The position numbers and the translations under genes are program-made. DNA of 64,000 bases from Halosimplex pelagicum (GTDB taxonomy: Archaea > Halobacteriota > Halobacteria > Halobacteriales > Haloarculaceae), in the NCBI RefSeq assembly GCF_013415905.1, contig NZ_CP058909.1, positions 3,162,001-3,226,000 on the forward strand. Reading direction: 5' to 3'. Below the pieces are notes generated by a model, which was not told where the DNA came from, ran no database searches, and was given only the letters and a program-made list of their open reading frames with translations. Below are positions 27,324 to 34,779 of this stretch, one piece after another. Positions within the stretch are counted from its first letter, which is position 1; every line of letters begins with the position of its first letter.

Positions 27324-28271
27324 TCACACATGAGTTATCTCACCCGGTGACCTTCGTCTTTCCTCTGATTTTTGACACTGGTTCGAGCGGGGTTCGACGG
27401 GCTTCACTCGAAGCTCTCCGAAGCCGTACTTCGAGTGACTGCCGACCCGGAGGAGGCCGCTCTTCGCGGTCTCCACCGGACGGTCGCCCTCGTAGGCGAC
27501 CACCTGCCCGTGGTCCACCGTCTGGAGCTTGTACACCTCGCGTTGCTCCAGCACCTTCTCCTCGCGTTCACGGAGATCGCGGCGGTCCTCCTTCCACCAC
27601 CACGGCACGTCCTGGTCGTGAGCGTTCGGGTACTCCGACTCCAGCACGAACGGCGTCACGAGTTCGAGGATGAACGCCTCGCCGTCTTCGAGACGGGAGT
27701 AGTCCAGGGCCTCCAGGTCTACGACCTGCGTGTCTTTCAGCCCCGTGATGCCGTAGCCGTAGTTGCGCTTCCCGCCGAACTGGAGGCCGTCCAGGGCGCT
27801 CTCATCGAGCGGGAGGACGTCGTCGCGGTCGGCGTGGAGGTACGCGTTGATGTACCACTTCGTCATCTGCTGTTGCTTCCGTGCGCCGTCGGGCTTCCCC
27901 ATGATGGTCTCATGGGAAAGTGCCGGGTGGCCGCTCTGCACGCGGATGCCGTGCGTGTTCAGCGCGTCTCGCGGCCGGGATTCGAGAAGCCACGAGTGCG
28001 ACGCCTGCCGCATCAGGAACAGGTCGTCGTAGCTCTCCACGTCCGGGAGGCCGCTCCCGAGGTACGGCCGGATGCCGCTCTGCGAGTGTTCCTCGGGGAA
28101 CGTCCCGAACTGGCCGGGTACGAAGACGCCGTGACTCGCGTTCAGGTGGCGGTGGACATCATGCGGGAGTTGCTGACCGAGCGCGTGCATGATGGCGTTC
28201 CCGGAGACGTAGTACGGGTGACCGATGTAGTCCATTTCCAGCTCCCACTGGACTTGCTGGATGCGCGTCAT
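27324..28271 (-). CDS. HRAMP Cas5-like RAMP protein (locus B)
   Basis: A 315-residue protein. The ATG at 28271 overlaps the stop of the preceding gene (ATGA) and aligns with the start of the locus-A homologue. The alignment covers the whole length: IQQVQWELEMDYIGHPYYVS, GVFVPGQFG, EEHSQSG, PRDALNTHG, GGKRNYGYGITGL, the PWWWKE segment, VDHGQVVAYEGDRPVETAKS and HSKYGFGELRVKP. The glycine-rich loops are the RAMP hallmarks. It is the last gene of HRAMP operon B and points toward the repeat region. Confidence 0.82.
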   Translation of the reverse strand: MTRIQQVQWELEMDYIGHPYYVSGNAIMHALGQQLPHDVHRHLNASHGVFVPGQFGTFPEEHSQSGIRPYLGSGLPDVESYDDLFLMRQASHSWLLESRPRDALNTHGIRVQSGHPALSHETIMGKPDGARKQQQMTKWYINAYLHADRDDVLPLDESALDGLQFGGKRNYGYGITGLKDTQVVDLEALDYSRLEDGEAFILELVTPFVLESEYPNAHDQDVPWWWKEDRRDLREREEKVLEQREVYKLQTVDHGQVVAYEGDRPVETAKSGLLRVGSHSKYGFGELRVKPVEPRSNQCQKSEERRRSPGEITHV

Positions 28272-29047
28272 CGGTCGAACGCCTCCCGGAAGTCCTCGAT
28301 GTACTGGAGCGCGGTGGACCACGCGCCGATCCGGCGGAGGTTCGCGTCCAGCACCATGTCGTACTTGTCGTGAGCGGCATCGAGCGGGTGCGCTGTCAGC
28401 CGGTTCCACGTCGAAGCCCACGACCGCCACGGCCGACTCCCGAGACGAGACGACGGTCGCCCGCCTGCGCTCTCGTCGATGCGGAGCGCGAAGTCATCGC
28501 CTGCGTAGACCGTCCGGTGGGGCACGACCTCCCCGGCGCGGTCCACGACCAGGAGAAGATCGGCGAACTCGTGGCCGTCGCGGTAGTTGTCGAGTAGGGC
28601 CGCCACGAGCAGGGTGTGGTACTTCAGGCTCGTGTACGGGTAGTAGACGCTCTCGTTGAACGCCGAGACGACGTCGCTCTCCAGCCACGCCCGATGCATG
28701 GCCGCCGGGTCGTCTTCGGTCAGGAGCGACCTCACGGCGCTCTCTACGCCGTTGCGCGTGAACTCCTCCGGGTTGTACCGACTCTCGCCCTCGATGAGCG
28801 ACAGTCGGTAGAGCGTCTCGTGGTTCTCCATCGTCTGCTCAGGCTGGCCGTGGGGCCGGCTGAGCGCCGACGCATCGCCGTCCGCACCGTGGGGAACCGT
28901 CTGGTTCACCGGGACGCCCGCGAACGTCTCCGGAGCGTAGTCGTGCGGCTGGCCGTTCATCTTGTGGGCGTCGTGGCGGTACGCGGCGACCATCACGTCC
29001 TGGCCGCCGTCGCCTTGGAAGTCGATGAGGCTGGCGTTCTCGGCCAT
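28268..29047 (-). CDS. HRAMP third conserved protein (locus B)
   Basis: A 259-residue homologue of the locus-A protein at 20032-20925, shorter by about 40 residues at the N-terminus and in one internal loop. The AFNESVYYPYTSLKYHTLL block is nearly identical between the two. AAYRHDAHKM, VPVNQTVP and LSRPHGQPEQT also match. Its ATG immediately follows the Cas7-like stop. Its constant presence beside the Cas5- and Cas7-like genes implies an essential part of the complex; its fold is not recognised. Confidence 0.78.
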   Translation of the reverse strand: MAENASLIDFQGDGGQDVMVAAYRHDAHKMNGQPHDYAPETFAGVPVNQTVPHGADGDASALSRPHGQPEQTMENHETLYRLSLIEGESRYNPEEFTRNGVESAVRSLLTEDDPAAMHRAWLESDVVSAFNESVYYPYTSLKYHTLLVAALLDNYRDGHEFADLLLVVDRAGEVVPHRTVYAGDDFALRIDESAGGRPSSRLGSRPWRSWASTWNRLTAHPLDAAHDKYDMVLDANLRRIGAWSTALQYIEDFREAFDR

Positions 29048-29911
29048 CTACGGCCCCTCCTCGACGCGCTCTCCCAGCGCCTCCACGAACGCCGGGCGGT
29101 ACTCCTCGGTCCACTGGTCGTCCTTTTCGTCCATCTTGTTCGTGTTGCCCTTTCCGCGGTCGAAGACGCGCTTCAGCTCGCGCTCGTTGTAGAGCGGGTT
29201 GATGAGGTGGCAATCGACGATCCCCGCGCCGAAGTTCCGAGCACCACCGAGCTGGTGCATGAAGTCGGTCTTGTGAGCATCGAGGAAGTCGATGCCCTCG
29301 GCCAGAAGGCCGACGAATTCGGGTTTCACCTCTCGGAAGGAGAGGTGCCAGCAACCGTCCAGATTCGCCACAGCGTCTACCTCGGCGTTCCGAAGTGGCT
29401 CCCGGTTGTCTTCCTCGTTCCGGGAGACGACGTTCCGGTTCAGCCGGCGGTAGTGGCCCTCAGCCTGCCCACGTGTGTAGTCCACGCTGGAGCGGACAGG
29501 GTTGAACTTGATCGGCCGGCGCATCACCTTCCCGGGGACGCCACCGAAGCCGCCGAAGAGGTCGAAGACCACGCAACCGTCGTCTTCTTTCGGGTCGTCG
29601 GTGCACGCACCCTTCTCGTGGTAGCCGTCATTGAGGTCGCGCTCGTAGGTGTCCTCCTTCATGAAGTTCGCGTTGGCCTCGCCGGGGTGGCAGGCGGTGC
29701 CGTCGTACTCGTGGACGACTTCTTCCATCCCGTGGCGAAGCCAGCCCGAGAGCGGGAATGCAGGGATGATGCCGCCGATCTGATTCTGCGGATCGTCATC
29801 CTCGTAGTTCCCGTTGCTGGCGTGATGCCGGTCGGTCATGATGCTGTCTCCGACCACCAGCAGGTCGGTCTGGATTCGTACGAAAACGTCCTTCTCGATG
29901 TCTTCAATCAT
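29048..29911 (-). CDS. HRAMP Cas7-like RAMP protein (locus B)
   Basis: A 287-residue protein. The ATG at 29911 (MIEDIEKDVFVRI) is preferred to an upstream TTG. Homologous to the locus-A Cas7-like protein: IMTDRHHAS, DPQNQIGGIIPAFPLSGWLRHG, HPGEAN, the glycine-rich GLFGG-type block, RPIKFNPVR, RGQAEGHYRRLN, and the loop GARNFGAGI followed by INPLYNE. These are RAMP-fold features expected of an RNA-coating backbone subunit. It follows two very small genes in a densely packed operon. Confidence 0.82.
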   Translation of the reverse strand: MIEDIEKDVFVRIQTDLLVVGDSIMTDRHHASNGNYEDDDPQNQIGGIIPAFPLSGWLRHGMEEVVHEYDGTACHPGEANANFMKEDTYERDLNDGYHEKGACTDDPKEDDGCVVFDLFGGFGGVPGKVMRRPIKFNPVRSSVDYTRGQAEGHYRRLNRNVVSRNEEDNREPLRNAEVDAVANLDGCWHLSFREVKPEFVGLLAEGIDFLDAHKTDFMHQLGGARNFGAGIVDCHLINPLYNERELKRVFDRGKGNTNKMDEKDDQWTEEYRPAFVEALGERVEEGP

Positions 29912-29924
29912 GATTTTGTGGGGG

Positions 29925-30056
29925 TTAGCGTGCTTCAAGCGCCGCTTCGACCGCCTCAGCCGAGGGGTACGAAACGCCGCCGACGCGATACTCCGTGTAG
30001 TTCTCGCCGTCGTCGGTGCGGACGATGCGGGCCGTCACACGGACAACGTCAGTCAT
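29925..30056 (-). CDS. 43-residue protein of HRAMP operon B
   Basis: The ATG at 30056 overlaps the end of the preceding gene by 8 nt. The product begins MTDVVRVTARIVR and forms a predicted short beta hairpin plus a helix, ending AVEAALEAR. It is too small for an enzyme and may be a structural or regulatory peptide. No homologue in locus A. Tight packing supports it being translated. Confidence 0.5.
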   Translation of the reverse strand: MTDVVRVTARIVRTDDGENYTEYRVGGVSYPSAEAVEAALEAR

Positions 30057-30213
30057 CGGCATCACCATCCTCATCAGTCTCATCGGGGGCGTCAGCCACC
30101 AGTTCCTCAGTGTCCTCGCTGACCTCGATGTCCCCGCCACATTCGAGCACCTGGCGCTGACGCTCGTTCATCTCCAGCTCGGATTCCTCGTCGTCCTTCT
30201 CCTCGTCAGTCAT
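30049..30213 (-). CDS. 54-residue acidic protein of HRAMP operon B
   Basis: The ATG at 30213 overlaps the upstream gene by 8 nt. The product is extremely acidic (runs of E and D) with one short helical region around NERQRQVLECGG. It might act as a DNA-mimic-like or disordered regulator, but this is speculation. No homologue is visible in locus A. Confidence 0.5.
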   Translation of the reverse strand: MTDEEKDDEESELEMNERQRQVLECGGDIEVSEDTEELVADAPDETDEDGDADD

Positions 30214-30574
30214 CGTACTTCCCCTCCGCTGCATCGGCGGCGACCACCAGCCGGGCAGCGAGATCGCGGGCGTCGTCGGGTTCGAGGCCGGTGCCGACCT
30301 CGATAGGACCGGATGACCATCGGAGGTCAACGCCACTCCAGCCGTTCTCCTCGTGGACGCCTTCGACGTTGAGCGGGCCGTCGTTCATGTCTGCCGTGAC
30401 GTGGACGTTGTTCAGCCCGCCTGGAACAGAGCCACAGTCCGTGATGGAGTACGTCCCATCGTCGGTGACACTCCTATCTTCCACGATCTCCTCGGCGCGA
30501 CCCGTGTCAGCAGTCACGGCCTGTGGAAGAGCGGCGAGGGCGGCGGCCGCGGCGAGGAACTGACGACGCTGCAT
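30206..30574 (-). CDS. small exported protein encoded within HRAMP operon B
   Basis: A 122-residue protein, ATG at 30574 in a TGATG overlap with the previous stop. The N-terminus MQRRQFLAAAAALAALPQA is a twin-arginine or Sec type signal with a likely cleavage after QAVTA. The mature part is about 95 residues, acidic and beta-rich, with one cysteine. An exported protein inside a predicted RNA-guided defence operon is unusual. It may be a cargo gene transcribed with it. Confidence 0.55.
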   Translation of the reverse strand: MQRRQFLAAAAALAALPQAVTADTGRAEEIVEDRSVTDDGTYSITDCGSVPGGLNNVHVTADMNDGPLNVEGVHEENGWSGVDLRWSSGPIEVGTGLEPDDARDLAARLVVAADAAEGKYDD

Positions 30575-30786
30575 CACAGACCCTCCTGCACGGTTTCCCG
30601 CGCTTCTATCAGCCGAGCGGTCCACGCACCGGCTTCCGCGGCGCTGATGCCCGGAACGGCACTCCAGTCAGTGTCTTTGTGTTGCTCGATCAGCTCCGCA
30701 AGAGCAAGGTCGGATTCGGTGTTATTAGCGTCCGATTCGGCTTCCGTGCCGGAATCCTGAAGTCCGGCGGATGTCTTCATTGACAT
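30574..30786 (-). CDS. 70-residue protein, first gene of HRAMP operon B
   Basis: Start at the ATG at 30786 (MSMKTSAGLQDSG), directly after the structured leader and its conserved GAACCCATG. The product is acidic, with a C-terminal helical pair (DWSAVPGISAAEAGAWTARL). No family is recognised and it is unrelated to the zinc-finger protein that occupies the first position of locus A. Confidence 0.5.
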   Translation of the reverse strand: MSMKTSAGLQDSGTEAESDANNTESDLALAELIEQHKDTDWSAVPGISAAEAGAWTARLIEARETVQEGL

Positions 30787-30881
30787 GGGTTCTTCAATCG
30801 CCTTGGGGAACCCGGCCCGCGTGTTCCAAGCACGCGGGCGTTTACTGCGACGGTCACACCCCGAGGGGCCGGGCTTCCTCA
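30787..30881 (-). ncRNA. structured 5' leader RNA of HRAMP operon B
   Basis: On the minus strand this leader starts GAGGAAGCCCGGCCCC, ends GAAGAACCCATG, and aligns with leader A. The inner hairpin pairs GCCCGCGTG (30831-30839) with CACGCGGGC (30815-30823) around a 7-nt loop. The outer CCCGG/CCGGG stem uses 30869-30873 and 30811-30815. Compared with A, pair 6 of the inner stem changes from G-C to C-G and pair 8 from C-G to T-A, so pairing is conserved while sequence is not. This supports an RNA structure under selection. Confidence 0.6.
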
Positions 30882-30921
30882 CCTTTTTCTACATAGCAAT
30901 AGGTGATAAGCCTTTTGCTAC
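30882..30921. promoter_or_regulatory. HRAMP-B promoter with operator repeats
   Basis: On the minus strand the order is GTAGCAAAAGG, a TATA-like CTTATCA, CCTATTGCTAT, then GTAGAAAAAGG at the predicted start. The first and second elements form an imperfect inverted repeat (9 of 11) around the TATA box and the third is a direct repeat. The geometry mirrors locus A although the half-site sequence differs, as expected for two diverged HTH paralogues. Confidence 0.5.
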
Positions 30922-30961
30922 ACGTCAAAACGAACAAGTGCCGTGGCGTGGAAGGGGGAGT

Positions 30962-31192
30962 ATGGAAGACAAGGAGCGGAACGAGCACGGGCGATACAAG
31001 CCCGAACACTCCGATGAGGAGTTTATTCGTGCTGTTGCAGAGCACGAGCCTGCGGGCACGAAAGAAGTAGCAGATGAACTTGGAATTGCCCGACAGGGGG
31101 CGGACTACCGTCTTCGGCGTCTTGAAGAGAATGGGAAGGTATCGAAGAAGAAGGTCGGTAATTCTCTGGCCTGGACGGTTGAACAGGAGTAG
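30962..31192 (+). CDS. small winged-HTH regulator beside HRAMP locus B
   Basis: A 76-residue protein, ATG at 30962. The winged HTH spans residues 20-74 (GTKEVADELGIARQGADYRL, then a wing ending KVGNSLAW), homologous to the locus-A regulator at 17687-17977. It is divergent from HRAMP operon B and 17 nt upstream of a DDE transposase-like gene on the same strand, so the two are probably cotranscribed. Likely represses the divergent promoter. Confidence 0.72.
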   Translation: MEDKERNEHGRYKPEHSDEEFIRAVAEHEPAGTKEVADELGIARQGADYRLRRLEENGKVSKKKVGNSLAWTVEQE

Positions 31193-31209
31193 ACGAGAGG
31201 TTCAGCAGG

Positions 31210-33090
31210 ATGGCAAAGGAGAAAGACGAGGACGCTGACCGCGATCCCGAGTCGAAGGGAGAGATCCACGAGCGGTGGGAGAGGAAGGGAGAGATTTCAA
31301 GCCGGTACAGAGAAGCCGAGAACAAACTGCCAGACGACCCACGGACGGATCCTTGGGCGTACACGGCACTCCTGACACGAAATCCGGCCAAGAATATCAC
31401 GCCGCCGCTGTGGGAAGCCATCAAATCAGAGGCCTATCGCGTCTACCGTTGGTCCGTGCAACGAGACCGGTACGACGACCAGGAGACGCCCGAGCATCGA
31501 CTCGCAAAGGCCCTCGGGAAGGTCCAGCTTCGGCACTACTACTGGTCGAAAGGGAAAAACGAGGACCTCACGGAGAATCTGGACGGAGAGGACGCAACGC
31601 GGCTGTATCTATTCTTCGACCTCTCGGCGCTCAACCAGTCGGGCGTCGCTCGTGCAATCAAGGACCCTGACATCCAGGAAGCGTTAGGCATCGAGAATTC
31701 GGTAAGTCAGCCGACGTTGAACCGGATGCCGGGACGGATGGACGACGAGACCCGGCATTACTACGCGAGCGAGACTGAAACGCTGGTTCGGCAGTTGCAG
31801 GACACGAAGCTCGAACACTGGTTTCGAGACCCGACGCCGGACACGATAGTTACTGACGGCGAAGGGTTCCCGCCGGTCCAGGTGATCGCTCGGGAGCTCC
31901 GCTCGAAGACGTTCAAGTACCTCCGACTGAAGCGCGACAGCAGTACCGAGGTGACGAAGGACGCGTCACTCCGGGTGCTCATCGCCGCCGCGAACGGCAA
32001 CGGCTTCGTCAACGACGCCGCGAAGAACCTCAAGTACAAACCGTTCTACGACGACGGCGACATTCCGACGGGGCAGAACCTCACGCACCACCTGAGGAAG
32101 TCTTCCCGAGAGTCCGTCTTGCGGATGTTCCGTGAGGCGAACGAGGAACTCTTCGAGATCGCCGCCCGGCACGACTACTTCCCCGACAGCGCGGAGGTAG
32201 CTATCGACATCACGGACTGGCCGTTCTACGGCGACAACGAAAGCAACGAGTTCATTCGCGGGACGAAGCCGGGGCGGAACTATTCGTGGGCGTGGAAGTA
32301 CATCACGCTCGCTGTCGTCGGGACCGACACGCCGCTGATTCTGGTCGTGCTTCCGGTCAAAGACAAGAGCAAGACGCCAGAGTACATCCGTCGGATGCTC
32401 CGTCTGAGCAGGCAACACCTGAATATCGGCCGCGTCTACCTTGACGCGGGAACGGAGTTCTACAACTCGGACACGATTTCGACCATCACCGAGCAGGGCC
32501 TGAAACTGGTGATGCAGGGCCGCAAGTCGGGGAAGACGGTCAAGCACTTCCTGAATGGGATGGCGCGCGCCGATCTGCGGTCATCGTACTACCCCTACGG
32601 CGTGGGCTCTCTTGACGATGACAGCTACTACGCGGTGGGGCTGAAGTCGGACAAGACGGTGAAACTGCGGAAGTCAGACGCTGATGAGCCGATGGACGAC
32701 TACACGTACTTCTACACAAACCTGCATCCCGAAGAGGTGCCGCCAGAGGAATTGGGAGAGGCGTACCGTCGTCGGTGGGGCATCGAGACGGACTTCCGCG
32801 TGATCAAGGAGGAGTTCCTCGCCAAGTGTGGGTCTCGAAACCCGGCACTTCGGGCGTTCTATTTCAACTTCGCGGCGCACCTGTTCAACATCTGGACGGT
32901 AGCGAACATCCTCCGCGCCGAGGAGACTGGTGAAGCCCTGAGTGAGGGGAAGCAACTGACCGCTGGTGAGCTGATGCAGGCCATCGAGGATGACCCGCGC
33001 GATCTTCGGCTTCCGACCGAACCACCCGAAACTCGACAGGTCTTTGGAGACGTTCTCGGGGGCGGTTGGAACACCTCGGATGCCGACTAA
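31210..33090 (+). CDS. IS4-like DDE transposase-family enzyme linked to HRAMP locus B
   Basis: A 626-residue protein with an intact DDE site: D333 in VAIDITDW, D412 in VYLDAGTEF, and E526 in the YRRRWGIETDFRVIKEE signature (Y-x2-R-x3-E-x6-K) of IS4-like enzymes. The first 200 residues include a helix-turn-helix-like region. No terminal inverted repeats or target duplication were found: the upstream side is occupied by the HTH gene and HRAMP-B leader, and the downstream side reaches an unrelated gene fragment within 55 nt. It may be a resident DDE nuclease acting with HRAMP or the remnant of an insertion sequence that lost its ends. Confidence 0.7.
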   Translation: MAKEKDEDADRDPESKGEIHERWERKGEISSRYREAENKLPDDPRTDPWAYTALLTRNPAKNITPPLWEAIKSEAYRVYRWSVQRDRYDDQETPEHRLAKALGKVQLRHYYWSKGKNEDLTENLDGEDATRLYLFFDLSALNQSGVARAIKDPDIQEALGIENSVSQPTLNRMPGRMDDETRHYYASETETLVRQLQDTKLEHWFRDPTPDTIVTDGEGFPPVQVIARELRSKTFKYLRLKRDSSTEVTKDASLRVLIAAANGNGFVNDAAKNLKYKPFYDDGDIPTGQNLTHHLRKSSRESVLRMFREANEELFEIAARHDYFPDSAEVAIDITDWPFYGDNESNEFIRGTKPGRNYSWAWKYITLAVVGTDTPLILVVLPVKDKSKTPEYIRRMLRLSRQHLNIGRVYLDAGTEFYNSDTISTITEQGLKLVMQGRKSGKTVKHFLNGMARADLRSSYYPYGVGSLDDDSYYAVGLKSDKTVKLRKSDADEPMDDYTYFYTNLHPEEVPPEELGEAYRRRWGIETDFRVIKEEFLAKCGSRNPALRAFYFNFAAHLFNIWTVANILRAEETGEALSEGKQLTAGELMQAIEDDPRDLRLPTEPPETRQVFGDVLGGGWNTSDAD

Positions 33091-33144
33091 ATCCCTGACC
33101 GACCACACTGGGAGATTTTGGCAAACATCTAGAATCTATACCTG

Positions 33145-33350
33145 CTAATTGTTGTTATTCAGTATCCCACCAGCTTCACGACGAATAGTAGTAGAGTAAT
33201 CTGGACTTTTGGATATCTCAGCTAACTTGTCTATCGCACTTCCCCCACCGGCATTTCCCAGCGCTTTAACAGCCCACTGCGCAACGCGGTCATCACCGTG
33301 GTCAATCAGCCAGAGGAGTGCCTCACGGATCTCTGACGGTACATCGAATT
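33145..33350 (-). pseudogene. C-terminal fragment of a HEAT-repeat-like protein, cut by IS5
   Basis: About 68 codons remain, from the IS5 end to the stop at 33145. The sequence (REALLWLIDHG, AQWAVKALGNAGG, AIDKLAEISKS) is a HEAT-like helical repeat. The frame continues into the insertion sequence but has no native start. The N-terminal part of the gene is missing. Confidence 0.55.
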
Positions 33351-34287
33351 GGCTCTGGTGAATCGCTGTACGGCGTTGGCTTCGACCGTCAGAACGAGGA
33401 AAGTGAAGCGGGAAATCGCCGATGCCTATGTCGAAGATCTCCCGCTTCACGAACAAAGCGGTTCAGTTAGCTAAAAACGCTGTTGGTGGGCGAGGCGAAG
33501 TCGCCGCCCCCGAAGGGGGTGGCGGCTTCGCCGAGTACGCGGTGCTGTCGCTGCACTGTCTGCGGGTTTACCTAGAGAAGTCGTACCGGGAAACACTCGA
33601 TCTGCTGAGCGAAATGCCACAAATACTCGGAGAGATCGGCCTCGACGCGACCGATCTCCCCGATCACTCGACGCTGGTCAAGTGGTTTGATAGGATCAAG
33701 ACAGCACTCTGGCGAGTGCTGCTGCGCCTCTCGGCGCAGCTGCACGACCCGAGCGGTCACGCCGCGATCGACGCGACGTTCTTCGACCGCGAAACCGCCA
33801 GCAAACACTACTGCCGCCGGACGAATTACCGCGTCCAGACGCTCAAAACCACTGCGCTCGTCGACACAGAAAGCCACGCGATTCTGGACGTTCACTGTAC
33901 GACCGAGAAACGCCACGACACACAGCTCGGCTGGCAGGTCGCCCGCCGCAACGCGGGCGACTTGGCCAGCCTCGCTGCAGACAAAGGCTACGACTGGATG
34001 GAATTACGCGAGAAACTCCGAGAGGAGGGCGTGAGACCACTGATCAAACACCGCGAGTTTCGGCCCATCGATCACGCGCACAACGCGCGGATCGATGGGC
34101 CTCGCTACCGCCAACGATCGACGTGTGAAACCGTCTTCTCGACGATCAAGCGCACGCTCGGCGACGCCGTGCGTGCGCGAGCGTGGTTTCGGGAGTTCCG
34201 CGAAATCGTCCTGAAATGTGTCGTTCACAACATCAAGCGAGCCGTGACACCGTGAAATCAAGCTACGTCTGGCGATTCACCACGGCC
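33351..34287 (+). mobile_element. IS5-family insertion sequence
   Basis: The element carries one transposase gene and has imperfect 16-bp ends, GGCTCTGGTGAATCGC on the left and GGCCGTGGTGAATCGC on the right (14 of 16 identical). No target-site duplication is visible, and the flanking sequences are 5'-truncated parts of two different genes pointing outward, so a deletion accompanied or followed insertion. Confidence 0.7.
33428..34255 (+). CDS. IS5-family transposase
   Basis: A 275-residue DDE transposase beginning MSKISRFTNKAVQLAKNAVG, typical of haloarchaeal IS5 members. The catalytic residues are in HAAIDATFFDRE (first D), LAADKGYDW (second D) and RSTCETVFSTIKRTLG (E, with the conserved K/R after it). 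It appears full length and uninterrupted. It would cut and join the ends at 33351 and 34287. Confidence 0.88.
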   Translation: MSKISRFTNKAVQLAKNAVGGRGEVAAPEGGGGFAEYAVLSLHCLRVYLEKSYRETLDLLSEMPQILGEIGLDATDLPDHSTLVKWFDRIKTALWRVLLRLSAQLHDPSGHAAIDATFFDRETASKHYCRRTNYRVQTLKTTALVDTESHAILDVHCTTEKRHDTQLGWQVARRNAGDLASLAADKGYDWMELREKLREEGVRPLIKHREFRPIDHAHNARIDGPRYRQRSTCETVFSTIKRTLGDAVRARAWFREFREIVLKCVVHNIKRAVTP

Positions 34288-34610
34288 CTCTCAACTGTTT
34301 CGACGAGTACTCGGAACAGTTTGACGACGCAGTCCGTGATGTCCTTGAATACATCCGGGATAATCCGTCGGAGGCGGTCGCGGATGCTGAGGTGTTGGCT
34401 GAGAATAGCGCGCCAGAGTGTGTTGAGGGTTCGACGCCGATTCCAACGTCAGAGTTCGATCCCTTCGAGGTGACGTTCTGCTCAAGCAATGACATTGTGA
34501 GTCACCCTGAACACGGAACCGAGAGCGACGTCATGGATGAGGTCCATGACCTCCTCGGTCAGTTCGATGTCGTTCCTTCATCCCCGCTCGTGTCTGTGAC
34601 GGTCCGGTAA
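34288..34610 (+). pseudogene. 3' fragment of a gene truncated by IS5
   Basis: The frame is open from the IS5 end to the stop at 34610 and encodes about 107 residues (NCFDEYSEQFDDAVRDVLEY, then an acidic C-terminus). No native start remains; the first in-frame ATG is at 34392, deep inside. No domain is recognised. It points away from the element, opposite to the HEAT fragment on the other side. Confidence 0.5.
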
Positions 34611-34779
34611 GACGCACTGCAACTACAACGAATTCGGCAAGGGTCACCTGATGCGGAAACCAGGTTCGGTTGCCGCACGAGCCCTCGTCGCCAAGGACAC
34701 TCATTATTCCAATAAATGGGTGTGTGTCAAGTTTCCATGAGTAGTTTTATCCGCGAATATATGAGTGTATAATGGTACG

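Noticed and set aside
26542..27350. Short frames reading GGGKFETPPVPP through repeat copies 1 and 3
   Set aside because: The shared peptide comes from translating the same 37-nt repeat; the rest of the frames are unrelated and unlike proteins.
28616..30160. 514-codon plus-strand open frame across HRAMP operon B
   Set aside because: It is the antisense shadow of the Cas7-like and third HRAMP genes, whose homology to locus A fixes the true strand; high GC keeps the opposite frame open.
31210..33090. Annotating the DDE gene as a complete insertion sequence
   Set aside because: No terminal inverted repeats or target duplication could be found and the neighbouring features leave no room for them.
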